NCBI RefSeq assembly: GCF_000428045.1
Contig: NZ_ATZE01000003.1
Coordinates: forward strand, 58,301 to 122,300
Direction of reading: 5' to 3'
Length of the DNA stretch: 64,000 nt
Origin: Sedimenticola selenatireducens DSM 17993
GTDB lineage: Bacteria > Pseudomonadota > Gammaproteobacteria > Chromatiales > Chromatiaceae
The notes beneath the pieces are model-generated. The model was not told the origin of the DNA. It did not search any database and worked only from the letters and a program-made list of their open reading frames with translations. This document shows, piece after piece, positions 23,263-31,508 of the stretch. The position numbers and the translations under genes were made by a program. Every line of letters starts with the position of its first letter. Position 1 is the first letter of the stretch.

Positions 23263-23289
23263 CCCCGCCACCTCGGCGGGGTTTTTTTT
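23263..23289 (+). terminator. Rho-independent terminator of the atp operon
   Basis: Stem CCCCGCC / GGCGGGG with an ACCTC loop followed by eight Ts. Textbook structure directly after atpC. Confidence 0.95.
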
Positions 23290-23351
23290 CGCTGCGGTTC
23301 ACACTCATGCGATTGCGTACAGAACGCCCGGACTGTCCGGAATTGGGAAAA

Positions 23352-23379
23352 GATCGCGGCGGGGTGCCGCTCCTACAGG
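23352..23379 (-). repeat. REP-like element (GTAGGAGCGGC type)
   Basis: On the minus strand this reads CTGTAGGAGCGGC-ACCCC-GCCGCGATC in outline: the widespread gammaproteobacterial REP core with a GCGGC/GCCGC hairpin. A relative lies at the right edge of the window. No transposase is adjacent. Confidence 0.65.
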
Positions 23380-23485
23380 CATGCCCCGGGCCAAATGGTC
23401 GGGATGCCCGAGAACGGCGGAGCGTTTCAATGGCGATCGGAGGGCGGGAATAATCGCTCTGAAGGCCTATACTTCAGGTCGGATT

Positions 23486-25360
23486 ATGGAAATTAAATTT
23501 GCCCATTTCAGCCTGAAAAAATCCCATCGCCAGTTGCTGCTGGTGGTGGTGATTTCACTGCTGATGCTGATACTCTGGCTGACGGCCCACTGGTCGCGGC
23601 AGATTGCCCTGGAAAACCTGCAGCAACAAAACCAGCACCAACTGAAACTGTTCGTGGCCAATCTGCAGGGCCAACTGGAGAAGTATGAGTTTCTGCCGGA
23701 GTTGCTGGCCACCAACAGCCTGTTGCTCAACTTTCTGCAATATCCCAATGACGTCAACACCATCACCGCGCTTAACCGTTATCTGGAAACCATCAACAAG
23801 GTCGCCAACGCCTCGGATACCTATCTGATGAATGCGGAAGGGTGGACCATAGCGGCCTCCAACTGGCTGTCCGAGCGCCCCTTTGTCGGCAGAAATTTTT
23901 CCTACCGACCCTATTTTCAGGAAGCCATGAAGGGCCGCCTGGGGCGCTATTTTGCCCTCGGTTCCACCTCGAATAAGCGGGGTTACTATTTTGCCTATCC
24001 GGTGCGTGACAAGGAGAAGATACAGGGCGCTGTGGTAATGAAAATCGAACTGATCGGTTTTGAGGAGAGCTGGAGCTCGTTCAAAGAAGATTTTGTCGTG
24101 ACCGATCCGGATGGTGTTATTTTCATCTCCACCAATGACGACTGGCGTTACAAGAGCCTTTACCCGCTGGACAATTCTGTGATTGAAAGAATTCACAGCA
24201 GCCGGCGCTATGGGAACGCTGAAATAGGTACCCTGGCGATTACCCGGAAAGACCAAATTTCAGAGCAGGCGCAAGTGGTAAATATGGGTGAGCCCCGTCA
24301 GTCCGACCACCTGATGCTGGTGCAGGAGATGCCGGAAGCGGGCTGGCGTGTCCACACGTTCGCCAGCCTGGGCGTGGTGAATTCACAGGTGCTGAAGTCC
24401 CTGCTGTTCGCCACCATACTGTATATAGCGATCGTTTTTCTGGTGCTTTATCTTTTTCAGCGAAGTCGCCGCATCAAAGAGCGCGAACGGTTTGAAAAAC
24501 GCGCCAAGCAGGTGCTGGAACGCCGGGTAAAAGAGCGTACCGCCGATCTCACCGAGGCCAACATCCGACTGATTCGAGAGATCGAAGAGCACCGGCGTAC
24601 CGATGAGACGCTGCGCCAGACCCAGGACGAACTGATTCAGGCCGCCAAGATGGCGGCCCTGGGTCAGATGTCCTCCGGTATCAACCACGAACTGAATCAG
24701 CCGCTGGCGGCGATCCGCTCCTATGCCGACAATGCCCGGGCGCTGCTGACCCGCGACCGCCAGGAAGAGGCAAGCTGGAATCTGGAGCAGATTGCTGAAC
24801 TGACCGAGCGTATGGCAAAAATCAGCCGCCAGCTAAAGGTTTTCTCGCGCAAGACATCCGGCCGGATTGTCAGTGTATCGTTGCAGGCGGTGATCGAAAA
24901 TGCACTGAAGATTGTCGGTCCCCAGTTGAAGGATACGGAGACCGAGCTGCGTAGAAGGCTGCCGGAGGAAGAGCTCTATGTCATGTCAGACATGGTGCAA
25001 CTTGAGCAGGTGCTGGTGAATCTGATCACCAATGCAGTACATGCAGTGGAGCTGCAGGCCCAGCGCTGGATTCAGATTGCCGTGAGCACCAGGCAGGGAA
25101 AGGCGATTATTGAGATACTGGACAACGGACCCGGGATTGAACAGGCAAATCTGGAGCGCATTTTTGATCCGTTCTTCACTACAAAATCGGAAGACCGGGG
25201 ACTGGGTCTCGGCCTCTCCATCTCCTATCGCATTGTAGAGATGATGCATGGGACACTGACCGCCGGTAACCGGGAGCAGGGTGGTGCCGTGTTTACCCTG
25301 CAACTGGATCTCTCAAGTGTGACTGAAAATCAACCCAGACAAGAGCTGTTGAGCAAATAG
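23486..25360 (+). CDS. dctB: C4-dicarboxylate sensor histidine kinase DctB-like
   Basis: 624 residues. TM helix 1 (about 15-35), a periplasmic double-Cache/PDC-type sensor region (about 40-300), TM helix 2 (about 305-325), a coiled coil, then the HisKA domain with phospho-accepting His in SSGINHELNQPLAAIRSYA, N box LEQVLVNLITNAVHAV, G1 ILDNGPGIEQ and G2 GLGLGLSISYRIVEMM. I start at the ATG 23486; the longer frame runs back through the atp terminator and a REP element. It pairs with the DctD-like regulator 39 bp downstream and probably senses a C4-dicarboxylate or related acid imported by the divergent TRAP system. Confidence 0.9.
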   Translation: MEIKFAHFSLKKSHRQLLLVVVISLLMLILWLTAHWSRQIALENLQQQNQHQLKLFVANLQGQLEKYEFLPELLATNSLLLNFLQYPNDVNTITALNRYLETINKVANASDTYLMNAEGWTIAASNWLSERPFVGRNFSYRPYFQEAMKGRLGRYFALGSTSNKRGYYFAYPVRDKEKIQGAVVMKIELIGFEESWSSFKEDFVVTDPDGVIFISTNDDWRYKSLYPLDNSVIERIHSSRRYGNAEIGTLAITRKDQISEQAQVVNMGEPRQSDHLMLVQEMPEAGWRVHTFASLGVVNSQVLKSLLFATILYIAIVFLVLYLFQRSRRIKERERFEKRAKQVLERRVKERTADLTEANIRLIREIEEHRRTDETLRQTQDELIQAAKMAALGQMSSGINHELNQPLAAIRSYADNARALLTRDRQEEASWNLEQIAELTERMAKISRQLKVFSRKTSGRIVSVSLQAVIENALKIVGPQLKDTETELRRRLPEEELYVMSDMVQLEQVLVNLITNAVHAVELQAQRWIQIAVSTRQGKAIIEILDNGPGIEQANLERIFDPFFTTKSEDRGLGLGLSISYRIVEMMHGTLTAGNREQGGAVFTLQLDLSSVTENQPRQELLSK

Positions 25361-25399
25361 GCCGATCAAAAATACCGGCCGGAAAACCAATTTAAGCAG

Positions 25400-26770
25400 A
25401 TGATGAATAATTCCGATCCGATAATCTATTTCATAGACGATGAGAAGCACATCCGCATGGCCAACCAGCAGACCCTGGAACTGGCCGGCTTTGAGGTGCA
25501 GAGTTTCAATGGCGCGGAGAAGGTGCTACCCCTGCTGTCACTGGAGTGGCCTGGCGTGGTGGTGTGCGATATCAAGATGCCGGGGATGGATGGTCTCGCC
25601 TTTTTGGAAAAAGCGTTGCAGATCGATCGGGACATTCCAGTTATCCTGGTAACCGGTCACGGCGATATCACCATGGCGGTGAGCGCCATCCAGGACGGAG
25701 CCTATGATTTCATTGAGAAACCCTTTGCCGCCGAAAAGCTGATCGAGACCGTGCGCCGTGCCGTGGACAAGCGGGCACTCACCCTGGAGAACCGTTGCCT
25801 GCGGCGCGAACTGGAGGCGCAGGATGTGCCGGGTCCGCGCATCATTGGGCGCACCCCGGCGATGCAGAAACTGCGTGCCACCATCGCCCAGGTGGCCAAT
25901 GCGGCTGCCGATATTCTGGTACTGGGCGAGACCGGCACCGGCAAGGAGCTGGTGTCGCGCTCGTTGCATGAACACTCGTCGAGGCGGGATAAAAACTTCG
26001 TCGCCATCAACTGCGGCGCGGTACCGGAAAACCTGATCGAGAGTGAGTTGTTCGGCCACGAGTCGGGTGCCTTCACCGGCGCCAACGAGCGACGCATCGG
26101 CAAGTTTGAACACGCCAACGGTGGCACCCTGTTTCTGGATGAGATTGAGAGCATGCCGATGCCGGTGCAGGTACGCCTGCTGCGGGTACTGCAGGAGCGT
26201 GTGGTAGAACGGCTCGGCTCCAATAATCTGATACCGCTGGATCTGCGCGTGGTCGCCGCTACCAAGATCGACCTGAAAGAGGCCTGCGAGACGGGCCGCT
26301 TTCGCCAGGACCTGCTCTATCGTCTCAACGTGGTGACGCTGGAGATACCTCCGCTACGGGGCCGGCGCGAGGATATCCCGCTGCTGTTCCACCACTTCCT
26401 GCTGGTAGCCAATGCCCGTTACCAGATGGAAGCCCCCCTCCCCTCCGGCCATCAGATTCGCATCCTGTTGACCCACAACTGGCCCGGCAATGTGCGTGAG
26501 CTGCGTAATGTCGCCGAACGCTACACCCTGTTGGGAGAGAGCTGCGGTTATGATTTGGAGCAGTTACTGCATGGCACCGATGATGAGCAGGGTGAACATC
26601 AAGTGACATTGCCGGAACAGGTGGACTGTTTCGAGAAGAGCATTATCGAGCAGGTACTGATCAGTCATAAGGGCAATATCAAGGCCACCATGTCGGCACT
26701 GGGTGTACCGAGAAAAACCCTTTATGACAAGATGCGCAAGTACGGTCTGGATAAAAGCAATTTCAAGTGA
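25400..26770 (+). CDS. dctD: Sigma-54-dependent response regulator DctD-like
   Basis: 456 residues. Receiver domain with phospho-acceptor Asp in VVVCDIKMPGMDG (about residue 56), an AAA+ domain with Walker A GETGTGKELVSRS, the sigma-54 contact loop ESGAFTGA, and Walker B GTLFLDEIESM, then a C-terminal Fis-type HTH (IKATMSALGVPRKTLYDKM). The intact GAFTGA loop means it should open sigma-54 promoters; one with consensus elements stands before dctP. Operon with dctB. Confidence 0.93.
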   Translation: MMNNSDPIIYFIDDEKHIRMANQQTLELAGFEVQSFNGAEKVLPLLSLEWPGVVVCDIKMPGMDGLAFLEKALQIDRDIPVILVTGHGDITMAVSAIQDGAYDFIEKPFAAEKLIETVRRAVDKRALTLENRCLRRELEAQDVPGPRIIGRTPAMQKLRATIAQVANAAADILVLGETGTGKELVSRSLHEHSSRRDKNFVAINCGAVPENLIESELFGHESGAFTGANERRIGKFEHANGGTLFLDEIESMPMPVQVRLLRVLQERVVERLGSNNLIPLDLRVVAATKIDLKEACETGRFRQDLLYRLNVVTLEIPPLRGRREDIPLLFHHFLLVANARYQMEAPLPSGHQIRILLTHNWPGNVRELRNVAERYTLLGESCGYDLEQLLHGTDDEQGEHQVTLPEQVDCFEKSIIEQVLISHKGNIKATMSALGVPRKTLYDKMRKYGLDKSNFK

Positions 26771-26801
26771 CGCAAAGCCCAGTTCCCAAGGGTTGATCAC
26801 C

Positions 26802-26820
26802 AACCGGCCGGGGGCCGGTT
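26802..26820 (+). terminator. Hairpin after dctD
   Basis: Perfect 8-bp stem AACCGGCC / GGCCGGTT with a GGG loop, 31 bases after the dctD stop. It is followed by C-rich rather than T-rich sequence, so termination efficiency is doubtful. Confidence 0.5.
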
Positions 26821-26871
26821 TCCCCCAGGCCCGCCCGCACTCCGGGTGACACAAACCAAACCGATCGCGAT

Positions 26872-26902
26872 AAAAAAACGCGGACCGCCGAAGCCGCCCG
26901 CG
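26872..26902 (-). terminator. Terminator for the minus-strand universal stress gene
   Basis: Read on the minus strand: CGCGGGCGGC, a short TTC loop, GGCGGTCCGCG, then seven Ts. It lies about 60 bp past the uspA stop. Confidence 0.8.
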
Positions 26903-26960
26903 TCATGTTGCCACCAAGCCAGTGGTTGCGTTTTACCAGAGCGGTTTCAATCCGGCGAAC

Positions 26961-27440
26961 TCACTTTCCCACCGGCACCACCAACACCGGGCGATCACTG
27001 ATGTTGATCAATTTGCGCGCGGTCGAGCCCAGTAGAGAGGAACCGAAGCTTGAACTGGTATGGGTGCCCATCACAATCAGATCAACGTCATGGGTGGCAG
27101 CATATTTTTTGATCTCTTCTGCGGGCCGACCGGTTACGACGGCCACATCGGAGACCAGGTCGGAATCCTTACCCAGTTCTTCGGTGTAGAAGTCCTCCAG
27201 GCGCTTCTCCATCTGGCTGAGGATTCCCCGTAACTCCTCTTGTTCAAAATCATCGCTCATGTCCGGCACATAGAGCTCAAGCACCGCCATGCCGGTATTT
27301 CCAATGGGTTCAGCTACATGCAGCATGATGATCTTGGCCTGATACTGTTGCGCAAGGCTGATGGCATGGCGGAACGCCGGACGCATTTTTTTGCCCAGGT
27401 CAGTGGCGTAGAGGATGGTCTTGAATGTTGGAATCTTCAT
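26961..27440 (-). CDS. Universal stress protein (UspA family)
   Basis: 159 residues, single Usp domain. N-terminus KIPTFKTILYATDLG and the C-terminal ATP-binding signature MGTHTSSSFG...GSTARKLI (G-2x-G-9x-G-S/T type), so an ATP-binding subtype. Directly downstream of dctM on the same strand, separated by a strong palindrome. Universal stress proteins accompany many TRAP operons (TeaD is a characterised case that binds ATP and modulates uptake), which suggests a regulatory role for transport here; that link is inference. Confidence 0.88.
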   Translation of the reverse strand: MKIPTFKTILYATDLGKKMRPAFRHAISLAQQYQAKIIMLHVAEPIGNTGMAVLELYVPDMSDDFEQEELRGILSQMEKRLEDFYTEELGKDSDLVSDVAVVTGRPAEEIKKYAATHDVDLIVMGTHTSSSFGSSLLGSTARKLINISDRPVLVVPVGK

Positions 27441-27469
27441 GGTATCAATCTCGAAAGTTGTTACGAAAG

Positions 27470-27495
27470 GCGCAGGGTTTTACTAAACCCTGCGC
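27470..27495 (-). terminator. Strong palindrome between dctM and the universal stress gene
   Basis: Perfect 11-bp stem GCGCAGGGTTT / AAACCCTGCGC with a TACT loop, 14 bases past the dctM stop, weak T-tract (CTTT). Likely partial terminator or mRNA stabiliser of the TRAP operon. Confidence 0.7.
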
Positions 27496-27508
27496 TTTGT
27501 TTCCCGCG

Positions 27509-28867
27509 TTACTTCGTGATGATCTCCGGCCCCATCATAATGGTCGGTAGCCAGGTGGAGATCCAGGGCACATAGGTGACGATGATCAGGAACAGGAACA
27601 TGATGCCAAGCCAGGGCGCTGCCGCCTTGACCACCCGCATCATGGACATGTGTGAAACACCGGCGGTTACGAACAGGTTAAGACCCACCGGAGGCGTAAT
27701 CATCCCGATCTCCATGTTGACCACCATAATGATGCCAAGGTGAATCGGATCGATGCCCAGTGTCATGGCGATGGGGAACACCAGCGGTGCCACGATGATC
27801 AGTAGCCCGGACGGTTCCATGAACTGGCCGCCGATCAGCAGCAGCACGTTCACCACGATCAGGAACATGATCGGCCCAAAGCCGGCGGAGAGCATCGCCT
27901 CGGTAATCATCTGCGGGATTCGCTCTTCGGTCAGCACGTGTTTGAGGATCAGCGCATTGGCGATAATAAACAGCAGCATGATGGTCAGCTTGCCGGCCTC
28001 GAACAGGGTGTGCTTGGTATCCTTGTGCCAGAAGACGGTGATCAAGGCGGTAAAAAAATTACCCCTGGTCTTGGTTGCCAGTGGCCCCATGTCCTTGTAG
28101 ATGAAATTGGCAATAAGGAAGGCGTAGACCGCCGCAACTGCGGCCGCTTCGGTGGGGGTGAAAATACCCCCATAGATACCGCCGAGAATAATCACGATCA
28201 GCATCAGGCCCCAACCGGCGTCACGGGCAGATTCAAACACCTCGCCCCAACCGGCAAATGGCTGCGATGGCAGGCCCTTTACCCGGGCGGCGATATAGAT
28301 GCCGATCATCAGCATCACGCCAGCCAGTGAGCCGGGAATGACACCCGCCAGGAACATGCGGCCCACCGACACGTCGGTTGCTGCCGCATAGACCACCATC
28401 ACAATGGATGGCGGTATCAGAATGCCCAGTGTACCGGCATTGCAGATGACCCCGGCCGCAAACTCCTTGGTGTAACCGGCCTTGACCATGCCGGCAATGA
28501 CGATACTACCAATGGCTACCACGGTGGCGGGAGAGGAGCCGGAGAGGGCCGCGAACATCATGCAGGCGAACACCGATGCCATGGCCAGCCCGCCGGGGAA
28601 CCAGCCGACTACCGCGACTGCAAAACGGATAATGCGTCGGGCTACGCCACCGGTGGACATAAAGCTGGAGGCGAGAATGAAGAAAGGGATCGCCAGCAGC
28701 GTGTAGTGTCCCGCAAAGGCCGAAAACAGGGTTTGCGCAACCGAGGCCAGTGAGGCCTCCGAGTGCATAAACAGAAAAATGATACTGGAGAGGCCCAGAG
28801 AGACGGCGATGGGTACGCCGATCAGCATCAGGCCTATCACCATGCCGAAGAGAATCAGAATATCCAT
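27509..28867 (-). CDS. dctM: TRAP transporter large permease DctM
   Basis: 452 residues with about 12-13 TM helices, the family's usual size. Contains the conserved GSSPATVVAIGSI region and the closing MITPPVGLNLFVTAG. It is the ion-coupled membrane subunit of a DctPQM TRAP transporter. Starts 2 bp after the dctQ stop. Confidence 0.94.
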   Translation of the reverse strand: MDILILFGMVIGLMLIGVPIAVSLGLSSIIFLFMHSEASLASVAQTLFSAFAGHYTLLAIPFFILASSFMSTGGVARRIIRFAVAVVGWFPGGLAMASVFACMMFAALSGSSPATVVAIGSIVIAGMVKAGYTKEFAAGVICNAGTLGILIPPSIVMVVYAAATDVSVGRMFLAGVIPGSLAGVMLMIGIYIAARVKGLPSQPFAGWGEVFESARDAGWGLMLIVIILGGIYGGIFTPTEAAAVAAVYAFLIANFIYKDMGPLATKTRGNFFTALITVFWHKDTKHTLFEAGKLTIMLLFIIANALILKHVLTEERIPQMITEAMLSAGFGPIMFLIVVNVLLLIGGQFMEPSGLLIIVAPLVFPIAMTLGIDPIHLGIIMVVNMEIGMITPPVGLNLFVTAGVSHMSMMRVVKAAAPWLGIMFLFLIIVTYVPWISTWLPTIMMGPEIITK

Positions 28868-28869
28868 TA

Positions 28870-29496
28870 CTAATTCTCTCCTTCACGATGATGTGGGTGT
28901 TCACTGACGGCCGCTTCAGCCTCATGGCTGGCAATGATGGAGTCCTGTTCGCCCTTGATCACCTTCCAGGCGACCTCAAGAAAGCGCAGGGTCAACAGCC
29001 CCATGCCCAGAGGCAAGGCGGCGTAAGGTATGAAGCGGGGCATCTTCTCGTACAGCTCCCCCTCATTCAGCCAGGTGGCGAAAAATTGCAGGAAGTCGGG
29101 CATCGGCACGTCGTTGGTCTCCAGGAAGGCGCGCTTGGTGGCAAAGGCGTACCAGTAGTCCCAGGAACCGACCAGCAGCAGGATGGCAAAGGCCAGGCAG
29201 GCGGTGACCGAAAGCAGTGCCATCACCCGGTGCGCCTTGGGTGACACCATGTTAATCACCACGTCGACACCAATATGGAACTGTTTTTTCACCCCATAGG
29301 AGCAGCCCATCAGCACCAGCCAGGCGAACAGAAAAACCGTGGCCTCCAGAGCCCATAGAATGTTGTTGTTGAACAGATAGCGGGCGATCACATTGGCAAA
29401 GGTGATCAGCGTCATCAGACCGAGGCAGATTGCTATTGCTGTCTCCTCTATCTGATCCATGGCTCTGGCGAACCTGGACTGGGGTAAGGGGTGCAT
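28870..29496 (-). CDS. dctQ: TRAP transporter small permease DctQ
   Basis: 208 residues with four TM helices and an unusually long insertion between TM3 and TM4 (about residues 95-150), a feature of the larger DctQ variants. FANVIARYLFNNNILW is the family motif. I prefer the ATG at 29496 over the adjacent GTG at 29499 given GAGG spacing. Confidence 0.9.
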   Translation of the reverse strand: MHPLPQSRFARAMDQIEETAIAICLGLMTLITFANVIARYLFNNNILWALEATVFLFAWLVLMGCSYGVKKQFHIGVDVVINMVSPKAHRVMALLSVTACLAFAILLLVGSWDYWYAFATKRAFLETNDVPMPDFLQFFATWLNEGELYEKMPRFIPYAALPLGMGLLTLRFLEVAWKVIKGEQDSIIASHEAEAAVSEHPHHREGEN

Positions 29497-29538
29497 CACG
29501 GCGTCCTCAAAGGCAGTTTAAGCTGAGTATTGTCAAAT

Positions 29539-29567
29539 CCAGGCGACCACATCTGGCGGTCGCCTGG
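29539..29567 (-). other. dctP-dctQ intergenic palindrome
   Basis: Perfect 10-bp stem CCAGGCGACC / GGTCGCCTGG with a 9-base loop, 18 bp past the dctP stop and no T-tract. Such structures often raise the level of the solute-binding protein relative to permeases by protecting the proximal mRNA. Confidence 0.65.
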
Positions 29568-29584
29568 TTACAAAGTAAAACCAC

Positions 29585-30586
29585 TTACTTCTTGTTGGAA
29601 GCCTCGGCTGCCTCGATCAGGTCGGCACCGATATCATCTTCAAACTTCTTCCAGACCGGTTTCATGGCGTCTACCCACTCCTGACGCTGCTCTGGGGTCA
29701 GGGTACGTACCACGCCACCGGCGTCGATCACGTGCTGCATGCTCTGGGCGTTGACCTTGGCAGACTCGGAGTTACGAGTCTCGGTCACTTCCTGCAGGAT
29801 CTGGCTGAGCTGGCCACGGATGTCTGCGGGCAGCCCATCCCACCACTCACCGGAGGTGACCACCAGGTAGTCGAGAATACCGTGGTTACTGGCGGTCACG
29901 CCGTCCTGTACCTCGAAGAATTTCTTACCATAGATGTTGGACCAGCTATTCTCCTGGCCATCGACCACCTTGGTCTGTAGTCCGCCGTACACCTCGCTGA
30001 AGGCCATTTTCTGCGGGTTGGCACCCAGCTGTTCGAATTGAGCCACCAGCACATCCGATGCCTGGACGCGGAATTTCAGGCCCTTGGCATCGTCCGGGTG
30101 GATCAACGGGCGATTGGCGGAGAGCTGTTTCATGCCGTTATGCCAGTAGGTAAGTCCGAGCAGGCCGCGTCTTTTCATCGAACCCTTGAGCTTTTCACCG
30201 GCTTCGGAATTCTGGAAACGGTCCACCGCGTCCACGTCTTCAAACAGGAACGGCAGGTCAAAAATGCGGAACTTCTTGGTGAATTTTTCGAACTTGGAGA
30301 GCGAAGGTGCCGCCAACTGCACATCACCGTTCAGCATGGCCTCCAGTACCTTGTCATCATCATAAAGAGTGGAGTTCGGATAGACCTGCATGCAGGCCTT
30401 GCCGTTCATTTCTGAATTGACCCGGCTCTCCAGCAGGGCGGCGGCGATACCCTTGGGGTGCTTGTCGGTATTGGTAACGTGACTGAACTTGATCACCATT
30501 TCGCCGGGATCGCAGTTAGCGAAGGCAGCGGAAGATGAGATGGTGAGTGCTGCGGTAACGGCGAGGCCGATCAGAGCTTTGTGCAT
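29585..30586 (-). CDS. dctP: TRAP transporter solute-binding protein DctP
   Basis: 333 residues. Signal peptide (about 1-23, cleavage after AFA), then the DctP fold; the ligand-carboxylate arginine is in the conserved GLKFRVQASDVL. FSEVYGGLQTKVVDGQENSW is the family's hinge block. Periplasmic receptor for C4-dicarboxylates or related organic acids. First gene of dctPQM, behind a sigma-54 promoter. A strong AGGAGGAA ribosome site precedes the ATG. Confidence 0.94.
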   Translation of the reverse strand: MHKALIGLAVTAALTISSSAAFANCDPGEMVIKFSHVTNTDKHPKGIAAALLESRVNSEMNGKACMQVYPNSTLYDDDKVLEAMLNGDVQLAAPSLSKFEKFTKKFRIFDLPFLFEDVDAVDRFQNSEAGEKLKGSMKRRGLLGLTYWHNGMKQLSANRPLIHPDDAKGLKFRVQASDVLVAQFEQLGANPQKMAFSEVYGGLQTKVVDGQENSWSNIYGKKFFEVQDGVTASNHGILDYLVVTSGEWWDGLPADIRGQLSQILQEVTETRNSESAKVNAQSMQHVIDAGGVVRTLTPEQRQEWVDAMKPVWKKFEDDIGADLIEAAEASNKK

Positions 30587-30674
30587 TGGATTCCTCCTGA
30601 TAGGGATGTCTTTAATGGTCCAGGCCGGGCGCCTCCTCTGTCACATCGGGTGCCGGGCTGGTCTATTAAGGTTA

Positions 30675-30689
30675 GCAAACGGGGTGCCA
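30675..30689 (-). promoter_or_regulatory. Sigma-54 promoter of dctPQM
   Basis: On the minus strand TGGCAC (30689-30684), 5-bp spacer, TTGCT (30678-30674): a full match to the -24/-12 consensus TGGCAC-N5-TTGCW. It stands about 90 bp upstream of the dctP start and opposite a DctD-type sigma-54 activator gene. Confidence 0.9.
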
Positions 30690-30775
30690 GATGTTAGCTG
30701 GCGCTGGTTTTTAATGATAACCCGTTGATCCTTAATGGTTATGGTGGAATGGTCCGGTTCAGTACGATAAGGCAA

Positions 30776-30795
30776 ATGGGTGGGAATCCCCCCAT
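30776..30795. promoter_or_regulatory. Candidate DctD binding site upstream of the sigma-54 promoter
   Basis: An imperfect palindrome with arms ATGGG / CCCAT around GGGAATCCC, centred about 120 bp upstream of the expected start site, where enhancer-binding proteins normally bind. A second inverted repeat ATAACC (30717-30722) / GGTTAT (30737-30742) lies closer. Either, both or neither may be the operator. Confidence 0.35.
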
Positions 30796-30984
30796 CCGGT
30801 GTTGTGGCATGGCTGGTCAACCGCCGAAAGCCGGGTCCGGATCAGCGGTTAACGACTCGGGCGGCTGGATGTCGCTTGCCTGGAGGCAAATTGCAATGCC
30901 GGTTTAGTCAGCGGTGCGCCGCGGATGATATACTCACGGGCCTCCCCACGGGAGGCTCTATTCATTCAAGCGGAGCAGTATGTT

Positions 30985-31464
30985 ATGTCCAGTGAAGTCA
31001 TCAAACCCGGAAAATTTGTCTCTCTCACCTACCACATCACCGACATGGAAGGTAATGTGCTCGAGCAGAATGATATCCCCGTCAGCTATGTCCATGGCGG
31101 TGAGACCGAGCTGATCGGCAGCATGGACAAGGTGATTGCCGGCAAGGGTGTGGGTGACGAGGTGGAGATGATCGTGGAGCCGGAGGATGGATTCGGCGAG
31201 CATGACCCGGAGCTCACCTTTACCGACGATATCGAGAATGTACCGCCCCAGTTCCGCCAGCTCGGTGCCGAGGTGCAGATGCAGAATCAGGAGGGCGAGG
31301 CCCGCACCTTCTACGTCAGCAAGATCGAAGGCGACAAGCTGACCGTGGACGGTAATCACCCGCTGGCGGGCAAGACTTTGAAGGTGATGGTCAAGATCGT
31401 GGAGGTACGTGACGCTACCATAGATGACATGACCCCTCCCGAGGGCGGCTGTTCCATCAACTAA
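30985..31464 (+). CDS. slyD: FKBP-type peptidyl-prolyl isomerase SlyD-like
   Basis: 159 residues. The FKBP part is interrupted by the IF chaperone flap (about residues 70-125, EDGFGEHDPELTFTDD onward), as in SlyD. The C-terminus stops at PPEGGCSIN and lacks the His/Cys-rich metal-binding tail of E. coli SlyD, so nickel storage is unlikely. Start at the ATG 30985 giving MSSEVIKPGKFVSLTYHIT; an upstream frame start has no ribosome site. Confidence 0.9.
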   Translation: MSSEVIKPGKFVSLTYHITDMEGNVLEQNDIPVSYVHGGETELIGSMDKVIAGKGVGDEVEMIVEPEDGFGEHDPELTFTDDIENVPPQFRQLGAEVQMQNQEGEARTFYVSKIEGDKLTVDGNHPLAGKTLKVMVKIVEVRDATIDDMTPPEGGCSIN

Positions 31465-31508
31465 TCGGCCACCGGCCGACCAGATCGCGAATTTTAAGAG
31501 AGATAACT

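Larger units (their letters stand above)
30587..30984. other. 398-bp divergent intergenic region dctP / slyD
   Basis: Holds the sigma-54 promoter and possible activator sites for dctP. On the slyD side there is a -10-like TATACT (30929-30934) with only a weak -35, and a 7-bp hairpin GCCTCCC-CAC-GGGAGGC (30940-30956) in the presumed 5' UTR. No gene seen. Confidence 0.5.

Noticed and set aside
23252..23485. 78-codon upstream extension of the dctB reading frame
   Set aside because: It begins inside the atp terminator and runs through a REP element; the ATG at 23486 gives a normal DctB N-terminus with TM1.
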